From: Streptomyces sp. APSN-46.1
GTDB taxonomy: Bacteria > Actinomycetota > Actinomycetes > Streptomycetales > Streptomycetaceae
Reading direction: 5' to 3'
Assembly (NCBI RefSeq): GCF_022815725.1
Contig: NZ_JALGRF010000017.1
Coordinates: forward strand, 1 to 64,000
Length of the DNA: 64,000 nt
Shown in pieces: positions 42,451-51,342 of the stretch (positions are counted from its first letter, which is position 1; each line of letters starts with the position of its first letter). Both the position numbers and the translations under genes were made by a program. The notes under the pieces were generated by a model. That model was not told where the DNA came from, did not search any database, and was given only the letters and a program-made list of their open reading frames with translations.

Positions 42451-42513
42451 GTAAACGCGTTGTGAAGAGTAGCGGCTCTTCGTGGCCAAATCCAGACGGG
42501 GGTGTGTGAGAAA

Positions 42514-42532
42514 TTCGGTTAGGCATCCCTTA
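42514..42532 (+). promoter_or_regulatory. Weaker iron box for permease operon
   Basis: TTCGGTTAGGCATCCCTTA agrees with the iron-box consensus at about 14 of 19 positions. It ends only 11 bases before the permease GTG, so the promoter would overlap it and the transcript may be leaderless or nearly so. Confidence 0.65.
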
Positions 42533-42542
42533 CCTTGTGTGA

Positions 42543-43607
42543 GTGTCTCTGAAGCCCGTCACCGCCGACGCCACCGCGGTCCCCGCCCCAACCGTTCCGC
42601 CACCCCGACGCGTTCTCTCCCGGACCTTCGTCCTCACGGCCCTGTTCGCCACGCTGGCCGCCATGGTCTGCGCCTCGCTCGCGATCGGCACCAAGGCCGT
42701 GCCGCTCTCCGACGTGCTCGCCGCGATAGCCGGCAGTGACGACGGCGACGCCGTCGTGGTCCGCGAACTGCGCATGCCCCGCACCTTCCTGGGGCTGCTC
42801 GTCGGCCTCGCGCTGGGCGCCGCGGGCGCCGTGGCCCAGGACATCACCCGCAATCCGCTCGGCGACCCCGGTCTGATCGGCATCAGCGCGGGCGGCTCGT
42901 TCGCGGTCGCCGCGAGCATCGGCATGCTGGGGCTGACGAGTTCGTACCAGTACATCTGGTTCGCCTTCCTCGGCGGGGCGTTGGCCGGGCTCATCGCCTA
43001 CGCCGTCGGCGGCACCGGCTACGGCGGCGCCACCCCCGCCAAACTCGCCCTGGCCGGCGCGGCCGTGACCGTACTGCTCGACGCCGGCACCAACACCCTG
43101 ATCCTGCTCGACGTGAGCACCCTGGACCAGTACCGCTTCTGGGCGGTGGGCTCGCTGGCCGGACGCGACGCGCAGCTGGGCATGGAACTGGTCCCGTTCG
43201 TCGTCGTCGGACTCGCCCTCGCCCTCGGCCTGAGCGGCCGGCTCAACGCCCTCGCCCTCGGCGACGACGTGGCCAGCTCGCTCGGCACCCCGGTCAAGTC
43301 CACCCGCGCCCTGGGCGCGCTGGCGGTGGTCCTGCTGACCGGCGCGGCCGTCGCCGCGGCCGGTCCCGTGACGTTCGTCGGCCTGGTCGTCCCGCACGTC
43401 GTACGGGCCTTCACCGGGCCCGACGCCCGCTGGCTGGTGCCCTGTTCGGCGCTGGGCGGGGCCTCGCTGATGCTCGCGGCCGACGTGGTGGGCCGCATGG
43501 TGGCCCGCCCCGGCGAACTGGAGGCGGGCGTGGTGACCGCGCTGCTCGGCGCGCCGTTCCTCGCGCTCCTGGTCAAGCGCGGCAAGCTCAAGGAGCACAC
43601 CCGATGA
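42543..43607 (+). CDS. FecCD-type iron-siderophore ABC permease, subunit 1
   Basis: 354 residues with about nine to ten membrane helices. LRMPRTFLGLLVGLALGAAGAVAQ and TRNPLGDPGLIGISAGGS (as short segments) are diagnostic of the FecCD/BtuC family. GTG at 42543 follows closely on the iron box; no ribosome site is evident. Its stop overlaps the second permease start (ATGA), and the two probably form a heterodimeric channel. Confidence 0.92.
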   Translation: MSLKPVTADATAVPAPTVPPPRRVLSRTFVLTALFATLAAMVCASLAIGTKAVPLSDVLAAIAGSDDGDAVVVRELRMPRTFLGLLVGLALGAAGAVAQDITRNPLGDPGLIGISAGGSFAVAASIGMLGLTSSYQYIWFAFLGGALAGLIAYAVGGTGYGGATPAKLALAGAAVTVLLDAGTNTLILLDVSTLDQYRFWAVGSLAGRDAQLGMELVPFVVVGLALALGLSGRLNALALGDDVASSLGTPVKSTRALGALAVVLLTGAAVAAAGPVTFVGLVVPHVVRAFTGPDARWLVPCSALGGASLMLAADVVGRMVARPGELEAGVVTALLGAPFLALLVKRGKLKEHTR

Positions 43608-44704
43608 GCACGATGAGCCGTCAGAAGACGGTGCGAAGGCCGAGGACCGAGCGCCGGCTGAGGATCGAAGCCGGGCCCGTCGGCGTGGCCGTGCGACCCC
43701 GGGTCGCGGTCACGGTGCTCGCCCTCGTCCTGACCGGGTTCGCGGGCCTGATCGCCTCCGTCTCGCTGGGCACGTTCGCCATCCCCGTCGGCGATGTGCT
43801 GGGCGCGGTACTGGGCACGGGCTCCGGCGCCGCCGACCTGATCGTCCACCAGCTCCGCCTGCCGCGCGCCCTGACCGCCCTGCTGGTGGGAGCCGCGTTC
43901 GGGCTGGCCGGCGCCGTGTTCCAGGCCGTCACCCGCAACCCGCTCGCCAGCCCGGACCTGATCGGCATCGCGGCCGGCGCCGGGGCCGGCGCGGTGAGCG
44001 CCATCCTCATCGGCGGGGTCACCGCGGCGGGTGCCGGCACCTTCGGTGCGGTTCCGTTCGGGGCCCTCGCCGGCGCCCTGCTGACCTCGGCCGTCATCTA
44101 CCTGCTGGCGTACCGCGACGGCACCGTCACCGGCTACCGCTTCGTCCTCGTCGGTCTCGCCGCGAACGGCGCCCTGATCGCGCTGACCCGCTGGATGCTG
44201 GCCCGCGCCGACATCGACCAGGCGTCCCGCGCCATGGTGTGGCTGACCGGCAGCCTCAACGGGCGCGGCTACGAACACGTCCAGTGGGCCGGGCTGGCGC
44301 TGGCCGTGCTCCTGCCGCTGACCCTGGCGCTGGCCCGCCCGTACCAGCTGCTCCAGTACGACGACGACACCGCGCGGAGCCTGGGCATCCCGCTGCGGCA
44401 CGCGCGGATCGCGCTGCTGGTCCTCGCCACGTGCCTCACCGCGCTGGCGACCTCGGCGGCCGGGCCGATCTCCTTCATCGCCCTGGGCGCCCCGCAGATC
44501 GCGCGGCGGATCACCGGCAGCGCCGGCATCCCGCTGGTCACCAGCGCGCTGACCGGAGCGGTGCTGCTCATCCTCGCCGACCTGGCCGCGCGGCTCGTGC
44601 TCGCGCCGACCGAACTGCCCGTCGGCGTGCTCACCGGCGCCGTGGGCGCTCCGTACCTGCTGCTACTCCTCGCCCGTACCAACCGGGCCGGAAAGGGAGG
44701 CTGA
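43604..44704 (+). CDS. FecCD-type iron-siderophore ABC permease, subunit 2
   Basis: 366 residues, same family as the preceding gene but diverged: HQLRLPRALTALLVGAAFGLAGAVFQ and TRNPLASPDLIGIAAGAG are the matching segments. An Arg-rich cytoplasmic N terminus of about 35 residues precedes the first helix. Coupled by 4-base overlap to subunit 1, and followed after one base by the ATPase gene. Confidence 0.92.
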   Translation: MSTMSRQKTVRRPRTERRLRIEAGPVGVAVRPRVAVTVLALVLTGFAGLIASVSLGTFAIPVGDVLGAVLGTGSGAADLIVHQLRLPRALTALLVGAAFGLAGAVFQAVTRNPLASPDLIGIAAGAGAGAVSAILIGGVTAAGAGTFGAVPFGALAGALLTSAVIYLLAYRDGTVTGYRFVLVGLAANGALIALTRWMLARADIDQASRAMVWLTGSLNGRGYEHVQWAGLALAVLLPLTLALARPYQLLQYDDDTARSLGIPLRHARIALLVLATCLTALATSAAGPISFIALGAPQIARRITGSAGIPLVTSALTGAVLLILADLAARLVLAPTELPVGVLTGAVGAPYLLLLLARTNRAGKGG

Positions 44705-44705
44705 C

Positions 44706-45545
44706 ATGACCGCCCCGCTGACCGAGACCCAGCCCACCGGCATCTCGTCCACCGCGATCCACGGGACCGGCCTGCGCCTGGGCTACGGCGACCGGATCGT
44801 CTCCGAGGACCTCGACCTCACCATCCCCGCCGGGCAGGTGACCGCGCTGGTCGGCCCGAACGCCTGCGGCAAGTCCACCGCCCTGCGGGCCCTGGCCCGG
44901 CTGCTCAAGCCGGCCGGCGGCGCCGTCCACCTGGACGGCGAGGACATCGCGGCCCTGTCCGCACGGGAGTTCGCCCTGCGGCTCGCCCTGCTCCCGCAGA
45001 CCCCCAGCGCGCCGGACGGCATCTCCGTACGCGACCTCGTGGCCCGCGGCCGTACCCCGCACCAGCGGTGGTGGCGCCAGTGGTCCTCCTCCGACGAAGC
45101 CGCGGTGGACGCCGCGCTGGAGGCGACCGGTTCGGCGGAGCTGGCGACCCGCTCTATCGACGAACTGTCGGGCGGTCAGCGCCAACGCGTGTGGATCGCC
45201 ATGGCACTGGCCCAGCACACGCCGGCCCTGCTGCTGGACGAACCGACGACCTACCTCGACCTCGCCCACCAGGTCGACGTCCTCGAACTCGTCGCGGACC
45301 TCAACCGTACCGAGGGCCGCACCGTGGTCATGGTCCTGCACGAGCTCAACCTCGCCTGCCGCTACGCCGGCCACCTCATCGCCATGCGCGACGGCCGGGT
45401 GATCGCCGCCGGCCCGCCGTCCGAGATCGTCACACCGGACCTGGTCCACGAGGTCTTCGGCCTCCGAGCGGCAGTCATCGAATGCCCGGTGGCCGGCACG
45501 CCCCTGGTCATCCCGATGGGCGGCCGCCGCGCCGAAATCGCCTGA
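44706..45545 (+). CDS. Iron-siderophore ABC transporter ATP-binding protein
   Basis: 279 residues, FecE/FhuC-like. Walker A GPNACGKST (about 52-60), signature LSGGQRQR (about 154), Walker B LLLDEPTTYLD with the DLAHQ D-loop extension typical of iron-siderophore ATPases, and switch His in VLHELN. Last gene of the uptake operon. The 145 bases after it have GC-rich short inverted repeats but no clean terminator. Confidence 0.93.
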   Translation: MTAPLTETQPTGISSTAIHGTGLRLGYGDRIVSEDLDLTIPAGQVTALVGPNACGKSTALRALARLLKPAGGAVHLDGEDIAALSAREFALRLALLPQTPSAPDGISVRDLVARGRTPHQRWWRQWSSSDEAAVDAALEATGSAELATRSIDELSGGQRQRVWIAMALAQHTPALLLDEPTTYLDLAHQVDVLELVADLNRTEGRTVVMVLHELNLACRYAGHLIAMRDGRVIAAGPPSEIVTPDLVHEVFGLRAAVIECPVAGTPLVIPMGGRRAEIA

Positions 45546-45690
45546 CAGCCGTGCCCGGCGGGACCGGGCCGCGCACCGCCCGTTTCCGGCTCGGCGGGCG
45601 GGCGCGTTCACCGGGAGTCCATCCGGTGTCCGGCGGGCCGACCGGGATCGGCGGTGTGGTTCGACGGCGGGTCGTGCTTTGCTGGGTGGC

Positions 45691-46515
45691 ATGATCGATA
45701 AATTTCTGGCCCGTGACCTGTCCGCCGTCGAAGAGGCCGTCCGCAAGGCGGCGGCGGTCGAGATCATGCCGAGATTCCGGCAGCTCGCCCAGCACGAGGT
45801 GGACGAGAAGACCGGCCCGCACGATCTGGTGACCGTCGCCGACCGCAGGGCGGAGGAGCACCTCACCGCCGCGCTCACCCGGCTGCTGCCCGGCTCGGCG
45901 GTGGTCGGCGAGGAGGCCGTGCACGCGGACCCGACGGTGTACGGGGCGCTGCGCGCGGACGCCCCCGTATGGATCGTGGACCCCGTGGACGGCACCCGGC
46001 AGTTCGTCGCCGGGGACCCGAATTTCTGCACCCTGGTGGCGCTGGCGCGGCGCGGGGAGATCCTCGCCTCCTGGACCTTCGCCCCGGCGCTCGATGAGGT
46101 GGCCACCGCCGTGCGCGGGCAGGGCGCGTACGTCAACGGCGAGCGGATCCACAGCGGTTCGCCGGAGCCGGGCGCCGAGCTGCGCGTGGCGATTGCGCAC
46201 CCGCTCTACACCAGCGACCACGACAAGCGGACCCTGGCCCGCCTGGACGTGCCCGGCATCGCGGCGCGGCCATGTGGCTCGGCCGGCCTGGAGTACCTGA
46301 AGGTGGCGCGGGGCGAGATGGACGGGCTGGCCTTCACCTGGCCCTCGGCCTGGGACCACGCGGCCGGGCTGCTGCTGGTCGGCGAGGCGGGCGGCGCGCA
46401 CAGCACCGTCGGCGGGGTCCCCTTCCGGGTGGACCGGGACAACGAGCTGCCGTTCGCCGTGGGCCGGGACGAGGCCACGGCCGTACGGATCCGCGAACTG
46501 CTGCGCGGCGCGTAG
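45691..46515 (+). CDS. Inositol monophosphatase / histidinol-phosphatase family protein
   Basis: 274 residues. Metal-binding motifs of the family in order: GEEAVH (about 73), DPVDGTRQF (about 95) and WDHAAG (about 225). Li+-sensitive Mg2+ phosphatases of this fold act on inositol phosphates, fructose-1,6-bisphosphate, PAP or histidinol phosphate; the RQFVAGDP loop is common in HisN-type proteins of actinobacteria. Start at ATG 45691; an in-frame start four codons earlier lacks support. Substrate not certain. Confidence 0.85.
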   Translation: MIDKFLARDLSAVEEAVRKAAAVEIMPRFRQLAQHEVDEKTGPHDLVTVADRRAEEHLTAALTRLLPGSAVVGEEAVHADPTVYGALRADAPVWIVDPVDGTRQFVAGDPNFCTLVALARRGEILASWTFAPALDEVATAVRGQGAYVNGERIHSGSPEPGAELRVAIAHPLYTSDHDKRTLARLDVPGIAARPCGSAGLEYLKVARGEMDGLAFTWPSAWDHAAGLLLVGEAGGAHSTVGGVPFRVDRDNELPFAVGRDEATAVRIRELLRGA

Positions 46516-46574
46516 GCCCCGTCCGGGCGGTCTTCGTGGATCAGCGGGCCTGCGAAGATCGCCCCGACGGGCCT
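46514..46574 (+). terminator. Imperfect hairpin after the phosphatase gene
   Basis: CCCGTCCGGGCGGTCTTCG at 46518-46536 pairs with 46553-46571 apart from a few mismatches; flanking AGGC/GCCT extend the stem. 16-base loop. It begins at the stop codon. Confidence 0.6.
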
Positions 46575-46649
46575 CACCGCCCCCCGGGGACCGGGGGTGG
46601 GCCCATATCCTGGACATGATGCTGCCGCTGCCGGACGAAGGAGTCGCAA

Positions 46650-48065
46650 GTGCCGACGATTCTCGATGCGGTCGTGGTGGGGGCGGGGCCCAACGGGCTG
46701 ACGGCCGCCGTCGAACTGGCCCGGCGCGGCTTCTCGGTGGCCGTCTTCGAGGCGGCCGAGACCGTCGGCGGCGGGGCCCGGACCGAGGAACTCACCCTCC
46801 CCGGCTTCCGGCACGACCCCTGCTCGGCCGTGCACCCCCTCGGCGCGGGCTCGCCCGTCTTCGCCACGATGCCGCTGAAGCGGTACGGGCTGGAGTGGCT
46901 GCACCCGCCGCTGCCCATGGCGCACCCCTTCGACGACGGCACCGCCGCCGTGCTCTCCCGTTCCGTCGCGGAGACGGCCGCCTCCTTCGGGCCGCGCGAC
47001 GCGGGCGCGTACCGTCGGCTGGTGGCGCCGTTCCTGGGCAAGTGGGACACCCTGGCACGGGACTTCATGTCGCTGCCGTCCACCGCGCTGCCCCGGGACC
47101 CTGTCACGCTCGCCCGCTTCGGACTCACCGGACTGCCGCCCTCCACCTGGCTGCTGCGCCGCTTCCACGACGACCGGGCGCGGGCGCTGTTCGCCGGCCT
47201 CGTCGCCCACGTCATCGCCCCGCTGAGCGGGATCGCCACCGGCGCGGTCGGGCTGGTCTTCGCGCTCGCCGCGCACGCGAACGGGTGGCCGATGCCGCGC
47301 GGCGGCTCGCAGTCCGTCTCGGACGCCCTCACCGGGTACCTGCGCGACCTCGGCGGGACCGTCCACACGGGTTTCGAGGTCAAGCGCCTCGACGACCTCC
47401 CGCCGGCCCGGGCGTACGTCTTCGACACCTCGCCGACCGCGCTCGCCCGGATCGCCCGGCTGGGCCGCGCGTACGACGGCTACCGGTACGGAGCCGGAGT
47501 GTTCAAGATCGACTACGCGCTGTCCGGGCCGGTGCCCTGGACCGCCGAGGAACCGCGCCGGGCCGGCACCGTCCAGATCGGCCCGCGCAGCCGCGACATC
47601 GACGCCGCCCTGCAACTGGCTTCGGGCGGGCGCGTTCCGCGCAACCCCTTCCTCATCACCGCGCAGCCCAGCCTGGTGGACCCCGGCCGGGCACCCGAGG
47701 GCAAGCATGTGTTCTGGGCGTACGGACACGTCCCGGCCGGCTGGGACGGCGACCTCACCGACGCCGTCGAGCGGCAACTGGAGCGCTTCGCCCCCGGCTT
47801 CCGCGACCTGGTGCTCGCCCGGGCCACCGCCGGCCCGCCCGAGCTGGCCGCCCGCAACCCCAACTACATCGGCGGGGACATCGCCTGCGGCGCCGCCTCG
47901 GGCCTCCAGCTGCTGCTGCGCCCGAAGCTCAGCCTGTCCCCGTACACGACCGCCCATCCGGCGGTGTTCCTCTGCTCCTCGGCGACCCCGCCGGGCCCGG
48001 GCGTCCACGGCATGTCGGGCCACAACGCCGCGAAGGCGGTGTGGCGGCACCTGCGCGAGCGGTAG
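46650..48065 (+). CDS. FAD-dependent oxidoreductase (CrtI/phytoene-desaturase-like)
   Basis: 471 residues. N-terminal dinucleotide-binding VVVGAGPNGLTAAVELARRG with the following Glu (FEA), then GGARTEEL, and a C-terminal CSSATPPGPGVHGMSGHNAA segment that contacts FAD. GTG start with GAAGGAG eight bases upstream. The family includes carotenoid desaturases, isomerases and retinol saturases, but no carotenoid genes are nearby, so this is likely one of the uncharacterised NAD(P)/FAD oxidoreductases widespread in actinobacteria. Confidence 0.87.
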   Translation: MPTILDAVVVGAGPNGLTAAVELARRGFSVAVFEAAETVGGGARTEELTLPGFRHDPCSAVHPLGAGSPVFATMPLKRYGLEWLHPPLPMAHPFDDGTAAVLSRSVAETAASFGPRDAGAYRRLVAPFLGKWDTLARDFMSLPSTALPRDPVTLARFGLTGLPPSTWLLRRFHDDRARALFAGLVAHVIAPLSGIATGAVGLVFALAAHANGWPMPRGGSQSVSDALTGYLRDLGGTVHTGFEVKRLDDLPPARAYVFDTSPTALARIARLGRAYDGYRYGAGVFKIDYALSGPVPWTAEEPRRAGTVQIGPRSRDIDAALQLASGGRVPRNPFLITAQPSLVDPGRAPEGKHVFWAYGHVPAGWDGDLTDAVERQLERFAPGFRDLVLARATAGPPELAARNPNYIGGDIACGAASGLQLLLRPKLSLSPYTTAHPAVFLCSSATPPGPGVHGMSGHNAAKAVWRHLRER

Positions 48066-48166
48066 CGGGCGCCCGAAGGCGCCCGCGCGGCCGCGGAGGG
48101 ACGATGAGAGACGATGCGGACGATCCGACCGGGGGGCGAACCGAGAGGAACGGAAGGCGGCCCACC

Positions 48167-48553
48167 ATGCTGGGAGACAGCAAGGCATTCAGTGGTTACT
48201 CGGTGGACAGCATCGAGAGAGCGAAGGAGTTCTACGGCCAGACGCTCGGGCTACGGGTGTCCGACGACGAGGGAATGCTCTACCTGCACCTCGGCGGGGA
48301 CACCAACGTGCTGCTGTACCCCAAGGACAACCACGAGCCGGCGACCTTCACCGTCCTGAACTTCCCCGTGGACGACATCGACGCGGCCGTCGACGGCCTC
48401 GCCGCGCGCGGGGTCACGTTCGAGCAGTACGAGGGATTCGGCCAGGACGCCAAGGGCATCGCACGGGAGAACCCGCCCGGACCCGCCATCGCGTGGTTCA
48501 AGGACCCGGCGGGCAACATCCTGTCGGTGCTCCAGGAGGACCAGGCGAAGTAG
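48167..48553 (+). CDS. VOC family (glyoxalase/bleomycin-resistance-like) protein
   Basis: 128 residues built from two beta-alpha-beta-beta-beta modules. FSGYSVDSIERAKEFYGQTLGL is the typical first module, and PPGPAIAWFKDPAGNILSVLQ the last. No obvious full metal triad, as in many VOC proteins of unknown role. ATG at 48167 lies seven bases after GGAAGG. Convergent with the macro-domain gene with nine bases between. Confidence 0.85.
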   Translation: MLGDSKAFSGYSVDSIERAKEFYGQTLGLRVSDDEGMLYLHLGGDTNVLLYPKDNHEPATFTVLNFPVDDIDAAVDGLAARGVTFEQYEGFGQDAKGIARENPPGPAIAWFKDPAGNILSVLQEDQAK

Positions 48554-48562
48554 CCCACGGGC

Positions 48563-49084
48563 CTACGGGCCCACCTGCTCCGCGAACGCCCCGTACGCCT
48601 TCTCGTCGAAGAGGACGAAGCGGACCTCCTCCACGTCCGTGGCCGTCGCGCGGACCGTTTCCACCGCGATGCGGGCGCCGTCGTCCATCGGCCAGCCGTA
48701 CACGCCCGTGGAGATGGCCGGGAACGCCACCGTACGGGCGCCCAGCTCGTCGGCCACCCGGAGGGACTCGCGGTAGCAGGAGGCGAGCAGCTCCGAGCGG
48801 TCCTCGTCCCGGGACCAGACCGGTCCCACCGTGTGGATCACCCACCGCGCCGGGAGGCGGCCCGCCGTGGTGGCGACCGCCCGGCCCGTCGGCAGGCCCT
48901 TGCCGTAGTGGGAGGCGCGCAGCGTGCGGCAGGCCGCCAGGATCTCCGGCCCGCCCTTGCGGTGGATGGCCCCGTCCACGCCCCCGCCGCCGAGCAGCGA
49001 GGAGTTCGCGGCGTTGACCACCGCGTCCGCCGGCTCGCCGGTGATGTCGCCCAGGACGAGGGTGATGCGGGGCTGCGTGGTCAT
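48563..49084 (-). CDS. Macro-domain O-acetyl-ADP-ribose deacetylase
   Basis: 173 residues. ADP-ribose-binding macro domain of the YmdB/MacroD type: GDITGEPADAVVNAANSSLL, GGGGVDGAIHRKGGPEI (catalytic Asp in VDGAI, about 40) and AISTGVYGWP. It should hydrolyse O-acetyl-ADP-ribose or remove mono-ADP-ribose from protein side chains. Single gene with good length for the family. Confidence 0.91.
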   Translation of the reverse strand: MTTQPRITLVLGDITGEPADAVVNAANSSLLGGGGVDGAIHRKGGPEILAACRTLRASHYGKGLPTGRAVATTAGRLPARWVIHTVGPVWSRDEDRSELLASCYRESLRVADELGARTVAFPAISTGVYGWPMDDGARIAVETVRATATDVEEVRFVLFDEKAYGAFAEQVGP

Positions 49085-49235
49085 GGGGGCCTCTCGGATT
49101 CGCGGACGCCGTCGGATCGCCGTCGGACCGCCTTCGGCGGCATCGCCCAGGGTAGTTCCGACGCAGCGCCGGGTGCTGATGCCTCGGCTAGGGTGAATCG
49201 TTAGGAAACAGGCCCCCCGGGGTGAGGTCGGTGCG

Positions 49236-51314
49236 TTGGACACTTACCAGTCGACGAGCGAGGTCCCGGACCAGCCGGCAGCGGCTGTCGGGTACGCGGG
49301 CGTGCTCCGCGAGCTGCTCCCCATCGCCCTGTGGCGGGAGGACGCCGACGGGCGCATCGTCGAGTGGTCGCTGGCCGCCCAGGACCTCCTGGGCCACCGG
49401 CCCGAGGACATCCTCGGCCGCCCCGGCTCCGCCGTACTCGTCCCCGACGCCAACCGCGAGCTGGCCGACCAGCTGACCCGGCGCGTCCAGGCCGGGGAGA
49501 CCGTGATCGGCACCCTGCCCGTGCGCCACCGCGACGGCCACCGCGTGCCGATGGAGATGTGGATCGTCCCCGCCGCGGACCCGCAGGGGCGCACGGGAGC
49601 CCTGCTCGTCGCCGTGGAGACCTCCGCCGTCCTCCACATGCGCGATTCCCTCGCCGCCCTCCAGAGCCTGTTCACCCAGTCGCCCATCGGCCTCGCCACC
49701 CTCGGCCCGGACCTCCGCTTCCTGCGGGTGAACGACGCGCTCGCCCGCATGAACGGCGTCTCCGCCGCCGAACACATCGGCAAACGCCTCACCGAAGTGG
49801 TCCCCGGTGTCAACGCCGCCGCCCTGGAGGCGACGATGCGGCAGGTCCTGGACCGGGGCACCGCCGTCGTCGACGTCCGCCGCACCGGCCGGACCCCGGC
49901 CGACCCCGACCACGACCGGACCTGGTCCTGCTCGTACGCCCCGCTGCTCGACGGCGCCGGGCGGCGGCTCGGCCTGATCGCCTCCCTCATCGACATCACC
50001 GAGGGCCAGCGGGCCCAGGCCGAGGCCGAGCGGGCCCAGCGGCGGTTCGCCCTGCTGGCGGAGGCGGGCACCCGGATCGGGACCACCCTGGACCTGCGGC
50101 AGACCGCCGAGGAGATCGCGGACGTACTGGTCCCGCAGCTCGCGGACTCGGCCGACGTACAGCTGCTGGAGTCGGTGCTCGACCCCGACGACACCGTCGC
50201 GGCCGCGTCGGGCTCCAGCCGGGGCGTGCTGCGCCGGCTCGCGGCCGTGTTCCCCGACCCCTCGGCGCCGACCAAGAAGCTGACCGCCGGACAGACCTTC
50301 CACCTCCCGGTGGGCAGCGTGTACGAGCGGGTCATCGCCGAGGGCCGGCCCATGAACCTGTACACGTCCGACATCCCGGCGCTGATCACCGACCCGCGCG
50401 CGGAGGCGCTCCGTACCTACCTCGCCACCCTCGGATCGGCCCGCATGGTCCCGCTCGTCGCGCGCGGCCGGGTGCTCGGCGCGGTCGCCGTGACCCGGCT
50501 GCGCGAGCGGGAACCCTTCGACGAGCAGGACTGCGTGCTCATCGACGAGCTGGTGGCCCGCGCGGCGCTCAACATCGACAACGCCCGGATGTTCACCACC
50601 CAGCGGGCGGCGGCCCTCACCCTCCAGCGCAGCCTCACCAACAGCGCCCTGCCCCAGGTCAACGGCCTCGAACTGACCGGCCGCTACCTGCCCGCCAGCG
50701 ACCACGACGTCGGCGGCGACTGGTTCGACGTCATCCGGCTGCCCGGCGGCCGGACCGGCCTGGTCATCGGGGACGTCATGGGCCACGGGATCCACGCGGC
50801 GGCCGTCATGGGCCAGCTCCGCACGGCGGTACGGACGCTGGCCCGCCACGGTGTGCCGCCGGCGCGGATGCTCAGCTCCCTCGACGCCGTGGTGGCGGAC
50901 CTGGGGGAGGACGAGATGGCGACCTGCGTCTACGCCGTCCACGACCCGGTCTCCGGCAGCTGCGTCATCGCCCGGGCCGGCCATCCGCCGCCCGCCGTGG
51001 TCACGGCCGACGGCGCGGTCACCTTCCTCGACGGCCCGCCCGGCACCCCGTTCGGCACGGGCGGGAGGGACTTCCGCACCGAGGAGGTACGGCTGCCGCC
51101 CGGAAGCATGCTCGTGCTGTACACCGACGGGCTGATCGAGGCCCGCGACCGGGACCTCGACGAGGGCATGGGCAGGCTCGCGCAGGCGCTGCGGCAGGCC
51201 GGGCAGCCGCTGGAGGCCCTGTGCGACGGCATCCTGGCGCGGCTGCTGCCCGACGCCCCGCAGGACGACGTCGCGGTGCTGCTGGCACGCACGGTGGCGG
51301 CCCGGGCGTCCTGA
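49236..51314 (+). CDS. SpoIIE-type PP2C phosphatase with PAS and GAF domains
   Basis: 692 residues. Two PAS domains (about 25-140, ALWREDADGRIVEWSLAAQ; about 145-265, FLRVNDALARMNGV), a GAF domain (about 290-450) and a C-terminal SpoIIE/PP2C phosphatase (about 460-690) with DHDVGGDWFDV and GDVMGHG metal motifs and QDDVAVLLAR. No HATPase kinase domain and no membrane helix. TTG start at 49236, eight bases after GGTGAGG. Such proteins dephosphorylate STAS anti-sigma antagonists in sigma-factor switches. Convergent with a second phosphatase; targets unknown. Confidence 0.89.
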   Translation: MDTYQSTSEVPDQPAAAVGYAGVLRELLPIALWREDADGRIVEWSLAAQDLLGHRPEDILGRPGSAVLVPDANRELADQLTRRVQAGETVIGTLPVRHRDGHRVPMEMWIVPAADPQGRTGALLVAVETSAVLHMRDSLAALQSLFTQSPIGLATLGPDLRFLRVNDALARMNGVSAAEHIGKRLTEVVPGVNAAALEATMRQVLDRGTAVVDVRRTGRTPADPDHDRTWSCSYAPLLDGAGRRLGLIASLIDITEGQRAQAEAERAQRRFALLAEAGTRIGTTLDLRQTAEEIADVLVPQLADSADVQLLESVLDPDDTVAAASGSSRGVLRRLAAVFPDPSAPTKKLTAGQTFHLPVGSVYERVIAEGRPMNLYTSDIPALITDPRAEALRTYLATLGSARMVPLVARGRVLGAVAVTRLREREPFDEQDCVLIDELVARAALNIDNARMFTTQRAAALTLQRSLTNSALPQVNGLELTGRYLPASDHDVGGDWFDVIRLPGGRTGLVIGDVMGHGIHAAAVMGQLRTAVRTLARHGVPPARMLSSLDAVVADLGEDEMATCVYAVHDPVSGSCVIARAGHPPPAVVTADGAVTFLDGPPGTPFGTGGRDFRTEEVRLPPGSMLVLYTDGLIEARDRDLDEGMGRLAQALRQAGQPLEALCDGILARLLPDAPQDDVAVLLARTVAARAS

Positions 51315-51342
51315 GCGGGGGCGGCCGAGGCGCGCGGGACGG

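Noticed and set aside
46650..48065. Carotenoid cluster suggested by the CrtI-like FAD enzyme.
   Set aside because: No phytoene synthase, cyclase or prenyl transferase is nearby; the gene is better treated as a general FAD oxidoreductase.
49188..50984. A minus-strand frame of about 600 codons opposite the first SpoIIE phosphatase.
   Set aside because: Shadow frame with Val/Gly/Arg composition and no family motif.
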